DNA from: Atherinomorus stipes
Lineage: Eukaryota > Chordata > Actinopteri > Atheriniformes > Atherinidae
Direction of reading: 5' to 3'
Assembly (NCBI GenBank): GCA_023101725.1
Contig: JALJCO010009116.1
Span: forward strand, 1-64,000
Length of the DNA stretch: 64,000 bases
A program made the position numbers and the translations under genes. This document shows, in pieces, positions 45,293 through 56,039 of this stretch. The notes beneath the pieces are model-generated. The model saw nothing but the letters and a program-made list of their open reading frames with translations. It was not told where the DNA came from and ran no database searches. Position 1 is the stretch's first letter. The number at the start of each line of letters is the position of its first letter.

Positions 45293-45503
45293 CAGTGTTT
45301 CTCAGTCCTGGTCCTCAGGGACCCCTGCCCTGCTGGTTTTCAAAATATTCCTATGCAACACATCTGACTCAGATGACAGGCTCGTGAGCAGCTTGCAAAG
45401 AACTTGATGAGCAGTTGAGTTAATCTGAATCAGGTGTGGTGGAGTTGGAAACCTGGAATACATGCAGGGCAGGGTCCCTGAGGACCAGGATTGGGAAACC
45501 CTG
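45293..45503. mobile_element. hAT MITE (CAGTGTTTCTCAG family)
   Basis: The ends CAGTGTTTCTCAGTCCTGG and CCAGGATTGGGAAACCCTG are inverted repeats. The 8-bp flanks TTCCACAT and TTCTACAT differ by one base. The uninterrupted site TTCCACATGGTTGTTTAGG is preserved in the other Tc1 copy at about 18833. The same family is at 61676-61888, with fragments at 1430-1560 and 58870-58945. Confidence 0.85.
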
Positions 45504-45679
45504 TTCTACATGGTTGTTTAGGAAATAAGAAGCAACTGATCGCAGCAACAGTTGGGATTAAATAACTTGTTGCCAACTGAAAGATAATCACCCATGCAGT
45601 AATTATCCAATAGGAGGCTCGTACCTATTTGTTCAGTTAAATCCAGGTGGTGACTATTTGTTTTGGCCAGGCAGTGTAT

Positions 45680-46530
45680 CTACTAATGACTTTGCAATGT
45701 TACGAGCTGAGACAGTAGTAAAAGTCCAGAGCTGAACCTTCAGTTCCTTCACTCACTCACTAATCCTGCTTTTGTGAACTGTGTGAGGTTAAAAAGGAAA
45801 GAGGTGACTCATCTGGTGAGCCTGAAGCATCAAACTTATCTTCATGAAACTTTAACTTTACAGACTTTGGAAAAAGTCAGCATGAGCTTAAAGGCTCAGA
45901 TACACATGCACTGTGTATGCTTGCACGGGATTGTGTGTGTGCTTGCATATGTGATAGCCTTTTGGTGGAAATCAATAGGGTAAACGCCAACATGGCACCA
46001 CACTCATCCTCTCTCTCTTTCTTTCTAACTCATGCTCGGACGCCCCGACAGCTCCCCATTAGTAAGACTGACACTGACAGACAGAGAGGGAGTGAAACTG
46101 TGAAACACTCTTTATGTGTGTGTGTGTGTGGGTGTGTGTGTGGAGCTTGTTCTTGCTGACAGGCCCACCTGGTGTGAAGTGCTGGCCTTCACACACACAT
46201 CCCTTGTGTAAAACAAGGTATTGCACTGCAGAACATCCTGACGTGTGCTTGGCTGGCACATGTTCTCATGCACCAACAATGGAAATGAGCTGTTTAGTAT
46301 AATTTTGATATTTTTCTGGAAAGCGTGAGATGAGAATATTGGACTCAGACATTTCATGCATCTACTGTAGCATCCTCCACAATAATGGGTCATTTTTAAA
46401 AAAAAGAAATCCGTGAATAATGACTTCTTCCATTTGTATAGAGGGAATTATCTTCCAACTGTATCGTGGCGTAAAAACAAAGCAGCACACAGATGTCTAA
46501 CTTTCCTTGCTGCTCTGCTCAGATGTTCAC
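45680..46530. other. No gene recognised; (TG)n at 46117-46141
   Basis: A (TG)n run with one GGG interruption. Overlapping frames here are repeat shadows. Confidence 0.55.
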
Positions 46531-46956
46531 ACATGATTAGGGATGATAATTGATAAGAAATTATCGATGTCAATGCCATTATTGATGCAGCTTATCGATT
46601 CGATTCCTTATCGATTTTCTTATCAATGTCTGATACTTTGTTGTATATGAAAAGAAACAATGTATAGCTTGTAACAAAAGATTACTTTTATTCAATGTGC
46701 TCTACATTTGAGTATCAGCAGATACTCAATGTCACAGAAAAACAGGGGGAAACTAACAAAACATCTAGAACAAAAAGAAGCTTTATCTGGAAATAAGTGC
46801 AGCCACTGAACTCTGATGTGGTGTTTCATGTGTGTTTCACCCCTTCCCACACAAGAATGACCTCTGAACTCTGAAAAATTTACAAGAAAATCAACAATTT
46901 TTTTTTCAAGAAAATTAGCATGTCTGCCTTCTCTGGATCAAGTCTGCTCCTCTGAA

Positions 46957-47102
46957 TGTCATCCTCAAAATGATTAAAACCGTCCAATTAAAAAAGAAAA
47001 AAATAAAAATCTGTCAGTAAAGTAACTTAAAACTGACAAAAGTAATAACAAATAAAAATTCCATGAAAATCCTGACATTGATTTTGAATTGTGGTTCAAC
47101 AG

Positions 47103-47168
<66 letters not shown>

Positions 47169-47525
47169 AACAAGCATGATGGGGCTCTGAAGCTAAAATT
47201 TTGTTGAGCAACATTCTGAGGCAATCATTGCAATCAGGTGTTTTCTCTAATGTTAAAGAAGACTTATTTACCTGTTGACAGGTATTTTAGTCCAAATTTC
47301 ACAGGAAAGGTGCTTTAATGTGTCCTGGACAGTTTTGTTTCTTTATCATCATCATCATCATTATTTTCAACCACAATTCCTAAGCAATATTTCGTTTCAC
47401 TAAATTACAACTTTGTAAATTGTTATTTATTACTAGTTTATTTATTTTCTTGTTATTTGAATTACTATTGTTCACTTAGCCTTTTCTTTAATTGGAAAGT
47501 ATGAATAATTTTGAGGACGACTGTT
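46957..47525 (-). mobile_element. Tc1/mariner-like deletion derivative nested in hAT
   Basis: GTCATCCTCAAAATGATTAA on the left and GAATAATTTTGAGGACGACTG on the right are the inverted ends; the interior matches 17537-18049. A (TA)n expansion of about 28 units (47107-47163) lies inside. Confidence 0.65.
47107..47163 (+). repeat. (TA)n microsatellite
   Basis: About 28 uninterrupted TA units inside the nested Tc1-like element. Confidence 0.95.
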
Positions 47526-47603
47526 AAGCATTCAATCCAAATAACTTAACCTTAAGTTCATAAAGCCTGATAGTGACATTTAATGTCAGAAAAATGCTAA
47601 TTA

Positions 47604-47841
47604 ACCTACTTGTATTCGTCTGTGTTTACCAAACTGAAAGGGAGAAGACATTTAACCATCATTCGCGTTAGGAGGCGAGTGATGATGTTTGTCTCATCCT
47701 CACTCATTTTGCTGCGCTCAGCGTTGAACTTTGCTATGGAGAAAGGGTTAGGCGCAGAGCCAGCTCTGCTGCCACTGCCTTTGTCACTCTGGCTGCTGCT
47801 GTCATCATCTGAAACAGCATCGTTCTTACTTCATTTTGCAT
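47604..47841 (-). pseudogene. hAT transposase exon fragment
   Basis: The minus-strand frame reads DAVSDDDSSSQSDKGSGSRA, then PNPFSIAKFNAERSKMSED, then TRLLTRMMVKCLLPFSLVNT. The last block corresponds to the conserved MxVKDMxPFSxV segment that follows the BED finger in hAT/ZBED-type transposases. Transposases of this family cut and paste DNA with 8-bp duplications. The frame is open over about 80 codons but has no catalytic core, which has been deleted or replaced by the Tc1 insertion. It is clearly a relic. Confidence 0.65.
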
Positions 47842-48239
47842 CTTGTAAGCACCAACGTTAACTTGCATCAATAACGTTAGCTACTGCTTCTAGACAGACC
47901 AACACAATCTGGAGTGGTGTACAACGCTACGTTATCCGACACAAATAAAAAGGCTTACGTTAATGGAGTACCGTAGATAACTACGGAGCAAGCTCGTTAG
48001 CCAAGTTAAATAGAGCTACCTGCTGTACCTGATGGAAAATGCCATGGAAGTCATTCGGCAAACAATAGCTATTAAGTAACAAACCAACCTGAAAGTGAAA
48101 GCGTGTCGCCTGATCCTGTACGAGCTGTGACACTGCTGGAAGCTGAAGGGGGACGTTTTGACTGTCGCTCGCCTTGTTTCCACGTCTCGAAGACACGACA
48201 GGCGTCTCGCACATTGAGGTTGTGAACTGCATCTGTTGG

Positions 48240-48351
48240 TTGTATTGCCTCCCTTACAGGAGAGCACAGCATCACAGTGGTTGCATACAGCCTTTTCTTC
48301 ATCTTTTTTTGAGAAGTGAAGCCGTGCCCTCCACCGCTTCTTCCGCTCCAT
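48240..48351 (-). pseudogene. BED-type zinc finger exon of hAT transposase
   Basis: From ATG at 48351 the frame is MERKKRWRARLHFSKKDEE, then AVCNHCDAVLSCKGGNTTN. This matches the BED finger order (aromatic/HF, C-x2-C, TTN). The distal His pair (HL-x-x-H) is lost because the frame shifts after TTN; a neighbouring frame gives VHNLNVRD. The BED domain binds transposon DNA. Together with 47604-47841 it identifies the element as ZBED/hAT. A donor-like GTTGGT follows near 48090. Confidence 0.6.
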
Positions 48352-48510
48352 CTTGTCTTTGGGAATTCGCCGACAGAAATTGCGGAAATCATGTCAAGGC
48401 ATCGATAATGGGAACCGGGTCTCAAAACGGGGTTCGATTCCGGGAAATTGATCCATTTTTTATCGATGGCCCCGAGGAACCGGTTTTCGATTATCATGCC
48501 TACTCATGAT

Positions 48511-49868
48511 CCTGCACAGAAACTGACGATGATGATGAGAAGATAGGCTGCTATTAATTCAAACTGCCAGTCGTCGTGAAATGAAGTTATCATGACTGGA
48601 GTTGCCACAGATTACTTCTTTAAAAAGTTAATTACTTAACTGATTACTTAAGTTTCAAATTAACTAATTACTAGTTACTTTATTAGTTAAATAAAAATGA
48701 CAAAAAATGCACATTATATATACAATATATATAAATAAATGGGTGTGTGTATGCATGCATGAATGTGTTTAGTTTAATTTTTGTGATACATCATCAGTGT
48801 CCTCATTTTGTTTATTTTAGTTATTCTTACATTGATCTCCTTCCATCATTTTTAATATTGTAATGTTCTTATTGTTCTTATTACTTTTACTTTCATTGTG
48901 TTGATTTGTGAAAGTACTATGGATGGAAATTAATTTTGCTATAATCCTGTGTATTATCATTTTATGTTCATTAATATGCACAGTCTCTTTTCAAATACAT
49001 AAGCTCAAACTAAAAAATGACAGTCGTTTCTTTGGTAAATAGCTGAATAAAAGTTCTCTGTATTAAAGCAGCGGCTGGCTTTACAAAGCATAAAACAGTG
49101 TTTATGTTTAGAGGGAAATGAGTAGAGGAGTGGGTAAAGGTGACTGTCACGTCCATATCAGTCCAGGAGGTCAGAATACAGTTTGAAAATATATTTTACT
49201 ATCAAAAATGACCAAAAATAAACAAACATATACTGAAACACAGCCACTTGGACAAATCTGTCATCTGATCACTGGTCTGGAAAAACTTACAGAGTAATGG
49301 TGTTTTTCATCGATACCGATATAGATACTTTTTGTTCCTTAAAAGAAAATTATATGATTCTACAGTTTGCATTATTATCTTGAATTCAGGGGCTATATTA
49401 GACATACTGTAAGTAAAACTTGAACAGAATACTTGAAAGAAATTATTTTAAAACAATGATAAATTATATTGATTGGTAAATTAAACAAAATAAGATTAAA
49501 AACTTCTTTCAATTATGAAATAACTTAAGTACAGATTGAGATTATTTAAATTTATTCAGTGAAAAATGTTCAAATGTAAAATGCAAAATGCAATCATAAC
49601 ATTACAAATTTACCACAGCGTAATGTGCAATAGCATTAAAGGACTGAAACATACAAAAACATCATCATTCATCAACAAATTGCATGTTTTATATCTGTAC
49701 AGTGGCATCACGATACTCAAAAAAGTATCGATTATATTTTGTCTGGCTGATATCGAAGTATCGACTCTAGGGTATTGATATGCCCATCCCTGCACGGAAG
49801 TAACTTAATTTTAAAAGTAACTAATCTCATTACAGGAAAAAATTGCAGTTAGTTAGGATGTGTTTTAC
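48511..49868. repeat. TTAC-rich repeat and hAT-like right end
   Basis: 48600-48690 and 49800-49850 consist of AATTACTTAACTGATTACTT-like words, mirrored at 50345-50395, suggesting an inverted-repeat element interrupted by others. 49290-49790 contains TATCGATTATATTTTGTC ... GGTATTGATATGCCCATCCCTG, a hAT-type terminus. Confidence 0.45.
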
Positions 49869-49872
49869 TTAA

Positions 49873-50340
49873 AGACACACAACGTAACTTTTAGACCTTA
49901 AAAATCTGTGTTTCTGACTCGTTTTGATGTCACACCAACATTCATTATGCGCATTTTCGAGCCGTCAGTGCCCAGAGGCGTCCCGGGGCTCAGAAACAGC
50001 ACTATGTAAGATTCCCATCCGGGACGCGACCGTGACGTTGCAGCCGACTATTGGTTGCAGCACCGCGTCACTCACTAGCAACCGGATGTAAACCAGGTAT
50101 CAACGTCGCGGCTGTTTTGAATGCGCATCATGTCGAATTCGGTAAAGAAACGCAAGGAAACATCATCGGAGGAAGAGAGGAAAAGAAACAGAGGAAGGGA
50201 CAGAACAAGAGTCAAGATAAGACTGTCTTTTACTGGCTGGAGTGAGCTTACAGTACAGGTACGAACAAGATGGATGCTAGTTTAGCTGCCGATAGGGGGC
50301 GCATCACTGAGAAAACTGCTGAAAGTTCCGTTGTGTGTCT
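49873..50340. mobile_element. TTAA-type MITE
   Basis: The left end AGACACACAACGTAACTTTT and the right end GAAAGTTCCGTTGTGTGTCT are near-perfect inverted repeats, flanked by TTAA at 49869-49872 and 50341-50344. Confidence 0.85.
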
Positions 50341-50399
50341 TTAAAGTAATCAGATTTGTGTAATCGGATTATTAAGTAATCAGTTACTGGGATTACTGA

Positions 50400-51400
50400 T
50401 CATGACATCCCTTGTCATGTCTACATACACACACACACACACACCTACACTCCTACCCTACAAACAGGGGACTATCGTGCTAACCTGCCAAGAGGGAACT
50501 TCTGTTTCTGGTCATTTTGAAAAAACAAAAACCCAAAATAACATTTACTTTTAAGCTGTGTTACCATAATATAACTAAAAATTTGACTTTTAATTTTTTA
50601 AAAAGAAATTGCCAAGAGGGGACCTGGATCTCTGAGTGTCGTCTACATATCAAAGTGGGGACTACCTCCAACAAAAGGAAAATGCATGACAATGACATTC
50701 CAATGGGTGAGAGGCCTGCAGCCTGTCAGACACAGGATGAAATAATGTTTAAAGATGCATTTCATCAGTTCAACAAAATATTTAAATCTTGATGTGACAA
50801 AGCCTAAAGTGATCTAAAAACATAAAATTGTATTTGTTTTTTTCTCTCTGAGAAAATTTCCATCTGCATTTTTATATGTTTATTATTTGCCACTAGATCA
50901 TGTAAAGGCTCTCTAGCAAAATGTTTTTTTTTTCCCTCTAAAAAGACACAGACCAAAAAATTTTACAAAATAATAAAACTGAGAAAACACTAATATTTTT
51001 CTATCAGACAAGGTCCCCACTTGGTTCTTATAAAATGACAGGGGTCCACTGTTGGCTGGTTCAGAATGACACAAGTCCCCTCTAAGATTGCACACACACA
51101 CTCCCCATTAGGTGAATATAAAATAAATTAAGAAAATTGATTGTTTTTAATACAAGTAAATGATACATGAGTGCTGGGCGGTCAGGTCCAGCAACACCTC
51201 CTCTGCTGGCATAAACACTATCAGAAGCACTAACTTACATTTACAACCTAAATTCCAATTTCATTTACTGCAACTGTATTAATTTATTCCCAACAATCCA
51301 TTTTCTTCATTTCTTAACGTTTCTCTTGGCTGCGGTGCTTCCATTACATGTAAGTGGTTGCAAGATTTTTTTGTCCAATCAGATTTCAGCCTGTGTGTTG
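50400..51400. other. Repeat-derived DNA without gene
   Basis: (CA)n at 50431-50443. The block AGACAAGGTCCCCACTTGGT ... AGGGGTCCACTGTTGGCTGG at 51005-51080 recurs at 51975 and 52848. No coding sequence recognised. Confidence 0.5.
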
Positions 51401-51407
51401 CCATCTA

Positions 51408-52067
51408 ACCTGCCCAGGGCCTTCAGAATCAGTAGCACTGGAGGATGTAACATTAACAATATTAGAAATGGACTTTTTCTTTAATAATCAAATTTCAAAT
51501 TTGCCTCACGTGGCCAGCTAGAAGGTATGTACATCAGCATTTTCCGTCCTCTGATTGGTTAGTTAGAGCTAAACATTTACAGCCAAGTTCAGCTAGCATA
51601 ACATGTATTACAGTGACCTGCACTCATCATTACACTTGAGTTAAAGCGTAATGCCACAGATCCACAAAGCAGCTGCACGAGGAGGAGAGATGGACTTGGT
51701 CTCGGACTAAAAATATTTTCAAGGCGAACTTTTCCAGAAAAGCTTAACATTATGTCAAGAGGCCGGCCAACTTTGAAGCTGCCATAGAGAAGGATTTAAT
51801 TCAATTCAATTGACCTTTATTTGTATAGCCTCAATTCATGACAATGTCACCTCGGAGTGCCTAACAGATAAATTCAAGTCAGATTGATAATAGCCTAGCT
51901 ATAGAAACCAACAGATTGGATCAAATCTTGACTTTACCCGGTTCAACATAACATGAAGTAATACTTTTCTGTCAGACAAGGTCCCCACTTGGTTCATATA
52001 TAATGACAGGGGTCCACTGTTGGCTGGCACAGAATGACATACACACATACACAATTCAGATTGGGTG
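51408..52067 (+). repeat. Tandem duplication, unit 1
   Basis: Spans CCTGCCCAGGGCCTTCAGAATC to AATTCAGATTGGGTGAA. It matches the following unit over its full length with few substitutions, and contains the TTAA empty site for the MITE present in unit 2. Confidence 0.85.
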
Positions 52068-52968
52068 AACCTGCCCGAGGCCTTCAGAATCAGTAGCGCT
52101 GGCAGATGTGACATTAACTCATTCACTGCCACTGACGTCTATAGTCGTATACAGCGGGGAAAAAAAGTATTGAACACATCAACATTTTTCTTCGAAAATA
52201 TATTTCTAGTAGAGCTATTGACATCAACACAATCTGGTGACAATCTGGCGACATCTGGTGAAAATTTCAATACTTTTTTCCACCTCTGTATACAGCTATA
52301 GACGTCAATGGCAGTGAATGAGTTAACAATATTAGAAATAGACATTTTCTTTAATTAATTAAATTTCAAATTTGCCTCACGTGGTCAGCCAGAAGGTATG
52401 TACATCAGCATTTTCCGTGCTCTGATTGGTTAGTTAGAGCTAAACATTTACAGCCAAGTTCAGCTAGCATAACATGTATTACAGTGATCTGCACTCATCA
52501 TTACACTTGAGTTACAGCTTAATGCCACAGATCCACAAAGCAGCTGCACGAGGAGGAGAGATGGACTTGGTCTAAGACTAAAAATATTTTCAAGGCGAAC
52601 TTTTCCAGAAAAGCTTAACATTATGTCAAGAGGCCGGCCAACTCCAAAGCTGCCATAGAGAAGGACTTAATTCAATTCAATTGACCTTTATTTGTATAGC
52701 CTCAATTCATGACAATGTCACCTCGGAGTGCCTAACAGATAAATTCAAGTCAGATTGATAATAGCCTAGCTATAGAAACCAACAGATTGGATCAAATCTT
52801 GACTTTAGCGGGTTCAACATAACATGAAGTAATACTTTTCTGTCAGACAAGGTCCCCACTTGGTTCATATGTAACGACAGGGGTCCACTGTTGGCTGGCA
52901 CAGAATGACATAAGTCCCCACGAAGATGGTGCAGGGTGACATGCACACATACACAATTCAGATTGGGT
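52068..52968 (+). repeat. Tandem duplication, unit 2
   Basis: Same as unit 1 plus a TTAA-flanked MITE (52118-52322) and about 35 extra bases near 52915 (AAGTCCCCACGAAGATGGTG...). Ends at the start of the 300-bp direct repeat. Confidence 0.85.
52118..52322. mobile_element. TTAA-type palindromic MITE carrying a TA-flanked insert
   Basis: CTCATTCACTGCCACTGACG and CGTCAATGGCAGTGAATGAG are the inverted ends, with TTAA at 52114-52117 and 52323-52326. The paralogous unit 1 has a single TTAA (CATTAACAATATT). A mariner-like insert (about 52150-52290, CAGCGGGGAAAAAAAGTATT ... AATACTTTTTTCCACCTCTG) flanked by TA lies inside. Confidence 0.9.
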
Positions 52969-52969
52969 G

Positions 52970-53269
52970 AATAAAGAAGTTAAACTAACATATTTTTAAA
53001 GACAAATTCCTATTCTTTTTTTTTTTTTTAAATAATATGCACAACAACTTATACTGGAAAGACACCAGTTGATTGGAAGGTAAGACACAGCCACATATAT
53101 TTTAATAAGTATACTCCAACGCACTTCTTTGACACACACACACAAACAGCTCCAAACCTCACTGATTTAAAAATGGATACTGTGAAACCAAAAAGGGTTC
53201 TGGGACATAATGTGCCATATGTGGTTGCAGAAACTTGTGGAAACAAATACATATGTGCATTGTAAAGTA
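52970..53269 (+). repeat. 300-bp direct repeat, left copy
   Basis: From AATAAAGAAGTTAAACTAAC to TGTAAAGTA, nearly identical to 53855-54155. It includes a T tract, a (CA)n run and CACCAGTTGATTGGAAGG. A shorter third copy is at 56905-56985. Confidence 0.9.
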
Positions 53270-53854
53270 CAATGTACTCAATGTACTCAGACCTAAACTT
53301 TGAAAAACACATCAAAGCGATCACTAAATCAGCCTACTATCACCTGAAGAACATCTCAAGGATCAAAGATCTGATGTCTCAGGAAAATCTGGAAAAACTA
53401 GTCCATCATCATCTTCAGGTGGCTTGACTACTGTAACAGCGTTTTTACTGGTCTACCTAAAAAACCAGTTAAACAGCTGCAGCTCATTCAGAACTCTGCT
53501 GCCCGAGTTCTCACAAAGACCAGAAAAGTGGACCACATCAGTCCAGTTCTCAGGTCTTTGCACTGGCTGCCGGTCCATCAGAGAATAGACTTTAAAGTTC
53601 TGCTGCTGGTCTATAAAGCTCTGAATGGTTTAGGCCCAAAATACATCAGTGACCTCTTGACCCAGTATGAACCTACTAGACCCCTCAGGTCACCTGGATC
53701 CGGTCTTTTATCAGTTCCAGAGTCAGAACCAGACCTGGATCAGCTGCATTCAGCTTCTATGCTCCACATGTCTGGAACAAACTCCCAGAACATCTCAGAT
53801 CAGCTGAAACACTTAGTTTATTTAAATCCAGGCTGAAGACTATAAATAAAGAAG
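53270..53854 (+). pseudogene. LINE reverse transcriptase C-terminal fragment
   Basis: The + strand encodes HLKNISRIKDLMSQENLEKL, then (after a frameshift near 53420) LDYCNSVFTGLPKKPVKQLQ, then SLHWLPVHQRIDFKVLLLVY and KALNGLGPKYISDLLTQYEP. This is the conserved C-terminal region of fish non-LTR reverse transcriptases (L2-like). The open part is 53528-53836. It ends with GACTATAAATAAAGAAG. The 5' part is missing and it lies exactly between the two 300-bp direct repeats. Confidence 0.8.
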
Positions 53855-54155
53855 AATAAAGAAGTTAAACTAACATATTTTTAAAGACAAATTCCTATTC
53901 TTTTTTTTTTTTTTTAAAATAATATGCACAACAACTTATACTGGAAAGACACCAGTTGATTGGAAGGTATGACACAGCCACATATATTTTAATAAGTATA
54001 CTCCAACGCACTTCTTTGACACACACACACAAACAGCTCCAAACCTCACTGATTTAAAAATGGATACTGTGAAACCAAAAAGGGTTCTGGGACATAATGT
54101 GCCATATGTGGTTGCAGAAACTTGTGGAAACAAATACATATGTACGTTGTAAAGT
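53855..54155 (+). repeat. 300-bp direct repeat, right copy
   Basis: Matches 52970-53269; differences are a few substitutions and the length of the T tract. Confidence 0.9.
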
Positions 54156-54329
54156 AAGTGAACTTACCATAGGACGGCAGCTGGAGGCTGCAGGACCGAC
54201 CAGGTCCAGCTTTACAGGTGCAGTCTCCACCTCTCCATCCTCCATAACCATCACCCACAACAATGCTTTTGACAGGAATCATTCAGACAGTGGCTGGTGG
54301 AACATCCACCTTCATGGACACTAAACTGA

Positions 54330-54665
54330 CGTTTTTGTCTCGGCTATCAACACACAGCCGACTGTGTCATGATGTGAGTCTATGGTGCTCCTGTTTACCA
54401 CCATGGACTCAACAAAGTAGGAAAATATGTTGCTGGTTGTAACTTTAGTCCATTTCATCATATTATCCTCCCAGTTCAATGTCGTAGCAGAGTGAGGAAG
54501 AAATAAAACACCTTCTTTTATATGAAATACATGAGAATGTTCCCATTTTAAAGACATCACTATTGAATGTAAATGAACTCAGATCTTACTAGAACAGAAG
54601 TGCTGAGCAGAAAGTGATCAACTGCAGAAGTAAACCGGAAATGTATGTGAAACTCGTCTATAGGA
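54330..54665 (+). repeat. Dispersed repeat, inverted copy of 25515-25850
   Basis: Shares CTATCAACACACAGCCGACTG, TTTCATCATATTATCCTCCC and ATGAGAATGTTCCCATTTTA (inverted) with the 25.5-kb block. Confidence 0.65.
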
Positions 54666-56035
54666 TTTAGGGATGTCCCGATCTGATCACGTGATTGGAA
54701 ATCTGGCCCGATCACGTGGTTTCAGACTTGATCAGAATCGGCTGTTACATCCTGATCAGGTATCGGATCAGTGTTTCCTTTACATTGACACGGCAGTGAG
54801 CGGCCATGGCCGACGTTGCTTCTCTCTTTGGCCAGAGATGCCCCAATGGCAGCATCTCTGTTTCCTCTGCATGGTTTTCCTTTATTTACAGTTTTATGAG
54901 CAGCGGTTGGTTTGATTCTGCCTCATATGAGCCGCCAGAGTCCTGCAGCAGCTCAGAGCTGTATGATGCAACATCACCGGGCAGCACAGGGTTAAATGTA
55001 ATGCAGCAGCAGCTGTTCATCCAGATGCTAAAGTGAAGGAGACTGTAGCGCTGAACTGAGCCGAGCTCAGAAAGTTTGATCCATTCGTCAAAGCATACAA
55101 CGATAAATTCATCATAATATGTAACACACCGTTCATATTTGGCGAAGCAAGGTGACAATGTGCAGGTTTAGCGTTACTGGTACAGCATGTGCACCAGTGC
55201 TGGTTTAACATTACTGGTAAAGCACGTGCACCAGTGCTGGTTTAACATTACTGGTAAAGCACGTGCACCAGTGCTGGTTTAACGTTACTGGTAAAGCACG
55301 TGCACCAGTGCTGGTTTAACGTTACTGGTACAGCACATGCACCAGTCCAGGTTTAGCGTTACTGGTACAGCGTGTGCACCAGTTCTACAAGGCTGCTGCT
55401 GCTGTGTGACGTGACCTGCGACAGGCTCAGAATGACAAAAAAAAAAAGAAAATGAATGCTGGTTAAACTTTGTTTGCCGTTACTTAGTGGGTAAAATCGA
55501 AGTACACATCACATTATTGTTGTTTCACAGTTTATTTAAAATCTACTGTGTTGGTTTTATTTGCTGTCCAGCAGAGAAAGAACCTAACGTTCCCATTATT
55601 CAGAGAAATGGAGAAATAACTAAAAACTTTCCTTTGAGATTTAGCCCACATACAATTGATCACAAATGACCAATTCCTCATTAATTTGGTGTTAGTTGGT
55701 GTATAAATGTATGCTTAATATTTTGTTTTAAAAATGTGATTGAAAGAATGTAATTGATTAGAGGAGGTGTCATAATAAGGTCAAATACGAATAAATCAAA
55801 GGAAAAATATAACAAATGTGATGCCCCCTGACTCCCCAATTCCACCTTCAAGCTATGATTTAAATTAAATAGTATTCAGAATCAGATCAGGCTGGTGTGT
55901 TGATGACCCCCCTCTCCGACCAGTGGTATCACCACGGTTACAGCATGCTGTAGGGAAACACTGTATCTGTCTTTTTATGTTCAATTTTTATTTTATTATA
56001 GAAGTATTGGATCAGGATTTGGTATCGGTTGATCC
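54666..56035. mobile_element. hAT-like remnant containing a minisatellite
   Basis: TTAGGGATGTCCCGATCTGAT at 54667 is a hAT-type terminus, and GGATCAGGATTTGGTATCGG near 56010 resembles the opposite subterminal motif. The interior has no clear transposase; short frames at 54673-55158 carry no domain. Confidence 0.45.
55164..55386 (+). repeat. 37-bp minisatellite, about 6 units
   Basis: The unit is GTTACTGGTAAAGCACGTGC followed by ACCAGTGCTGGTTTAAC. Middle units are almost identical and edge units diverged. Each central unit contains CACGTG (E-box), altered to CATGTG, CACATG or CGTGTG in outer units. Confidence 0.9.
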
Positions 56036-56039
56036 TCAT

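Larger units (their letters stand above)
43899..45676 (-). mobile_element. Tc1-like transposon (copy 2) with two younger insertions
   Basis: The termini CACTGCCTGGCCAAAAGAAT and TTTTGGCCAGGCAGTG are flanked by TA. It is homologous to 18101-19000. A TTA-flanked element (44289-45001) and a hAT MITE (45293-45503) interrupt it. Transposase pieces on the minus strand are heavily broken. Confidence 0.85.
46538..48502 (-). mobile_element. Decayed hAT transposon with transposase exons
   Basis: The left end TAGGGATGATAATTGATAAG and the right end TTATCATGCCTA are inverted repeats, flanked by CACATGAT and CTCATGAT (7 of 8 bases equal). Minus-strand exons encode a BED finger and a hAT transposase segment. 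A Tc1-like fragment (46957-47525) is nested inside. Length 1,965 bp, well below the usual 3-5 kb of an autonomous copy. Confidence 0.75.
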
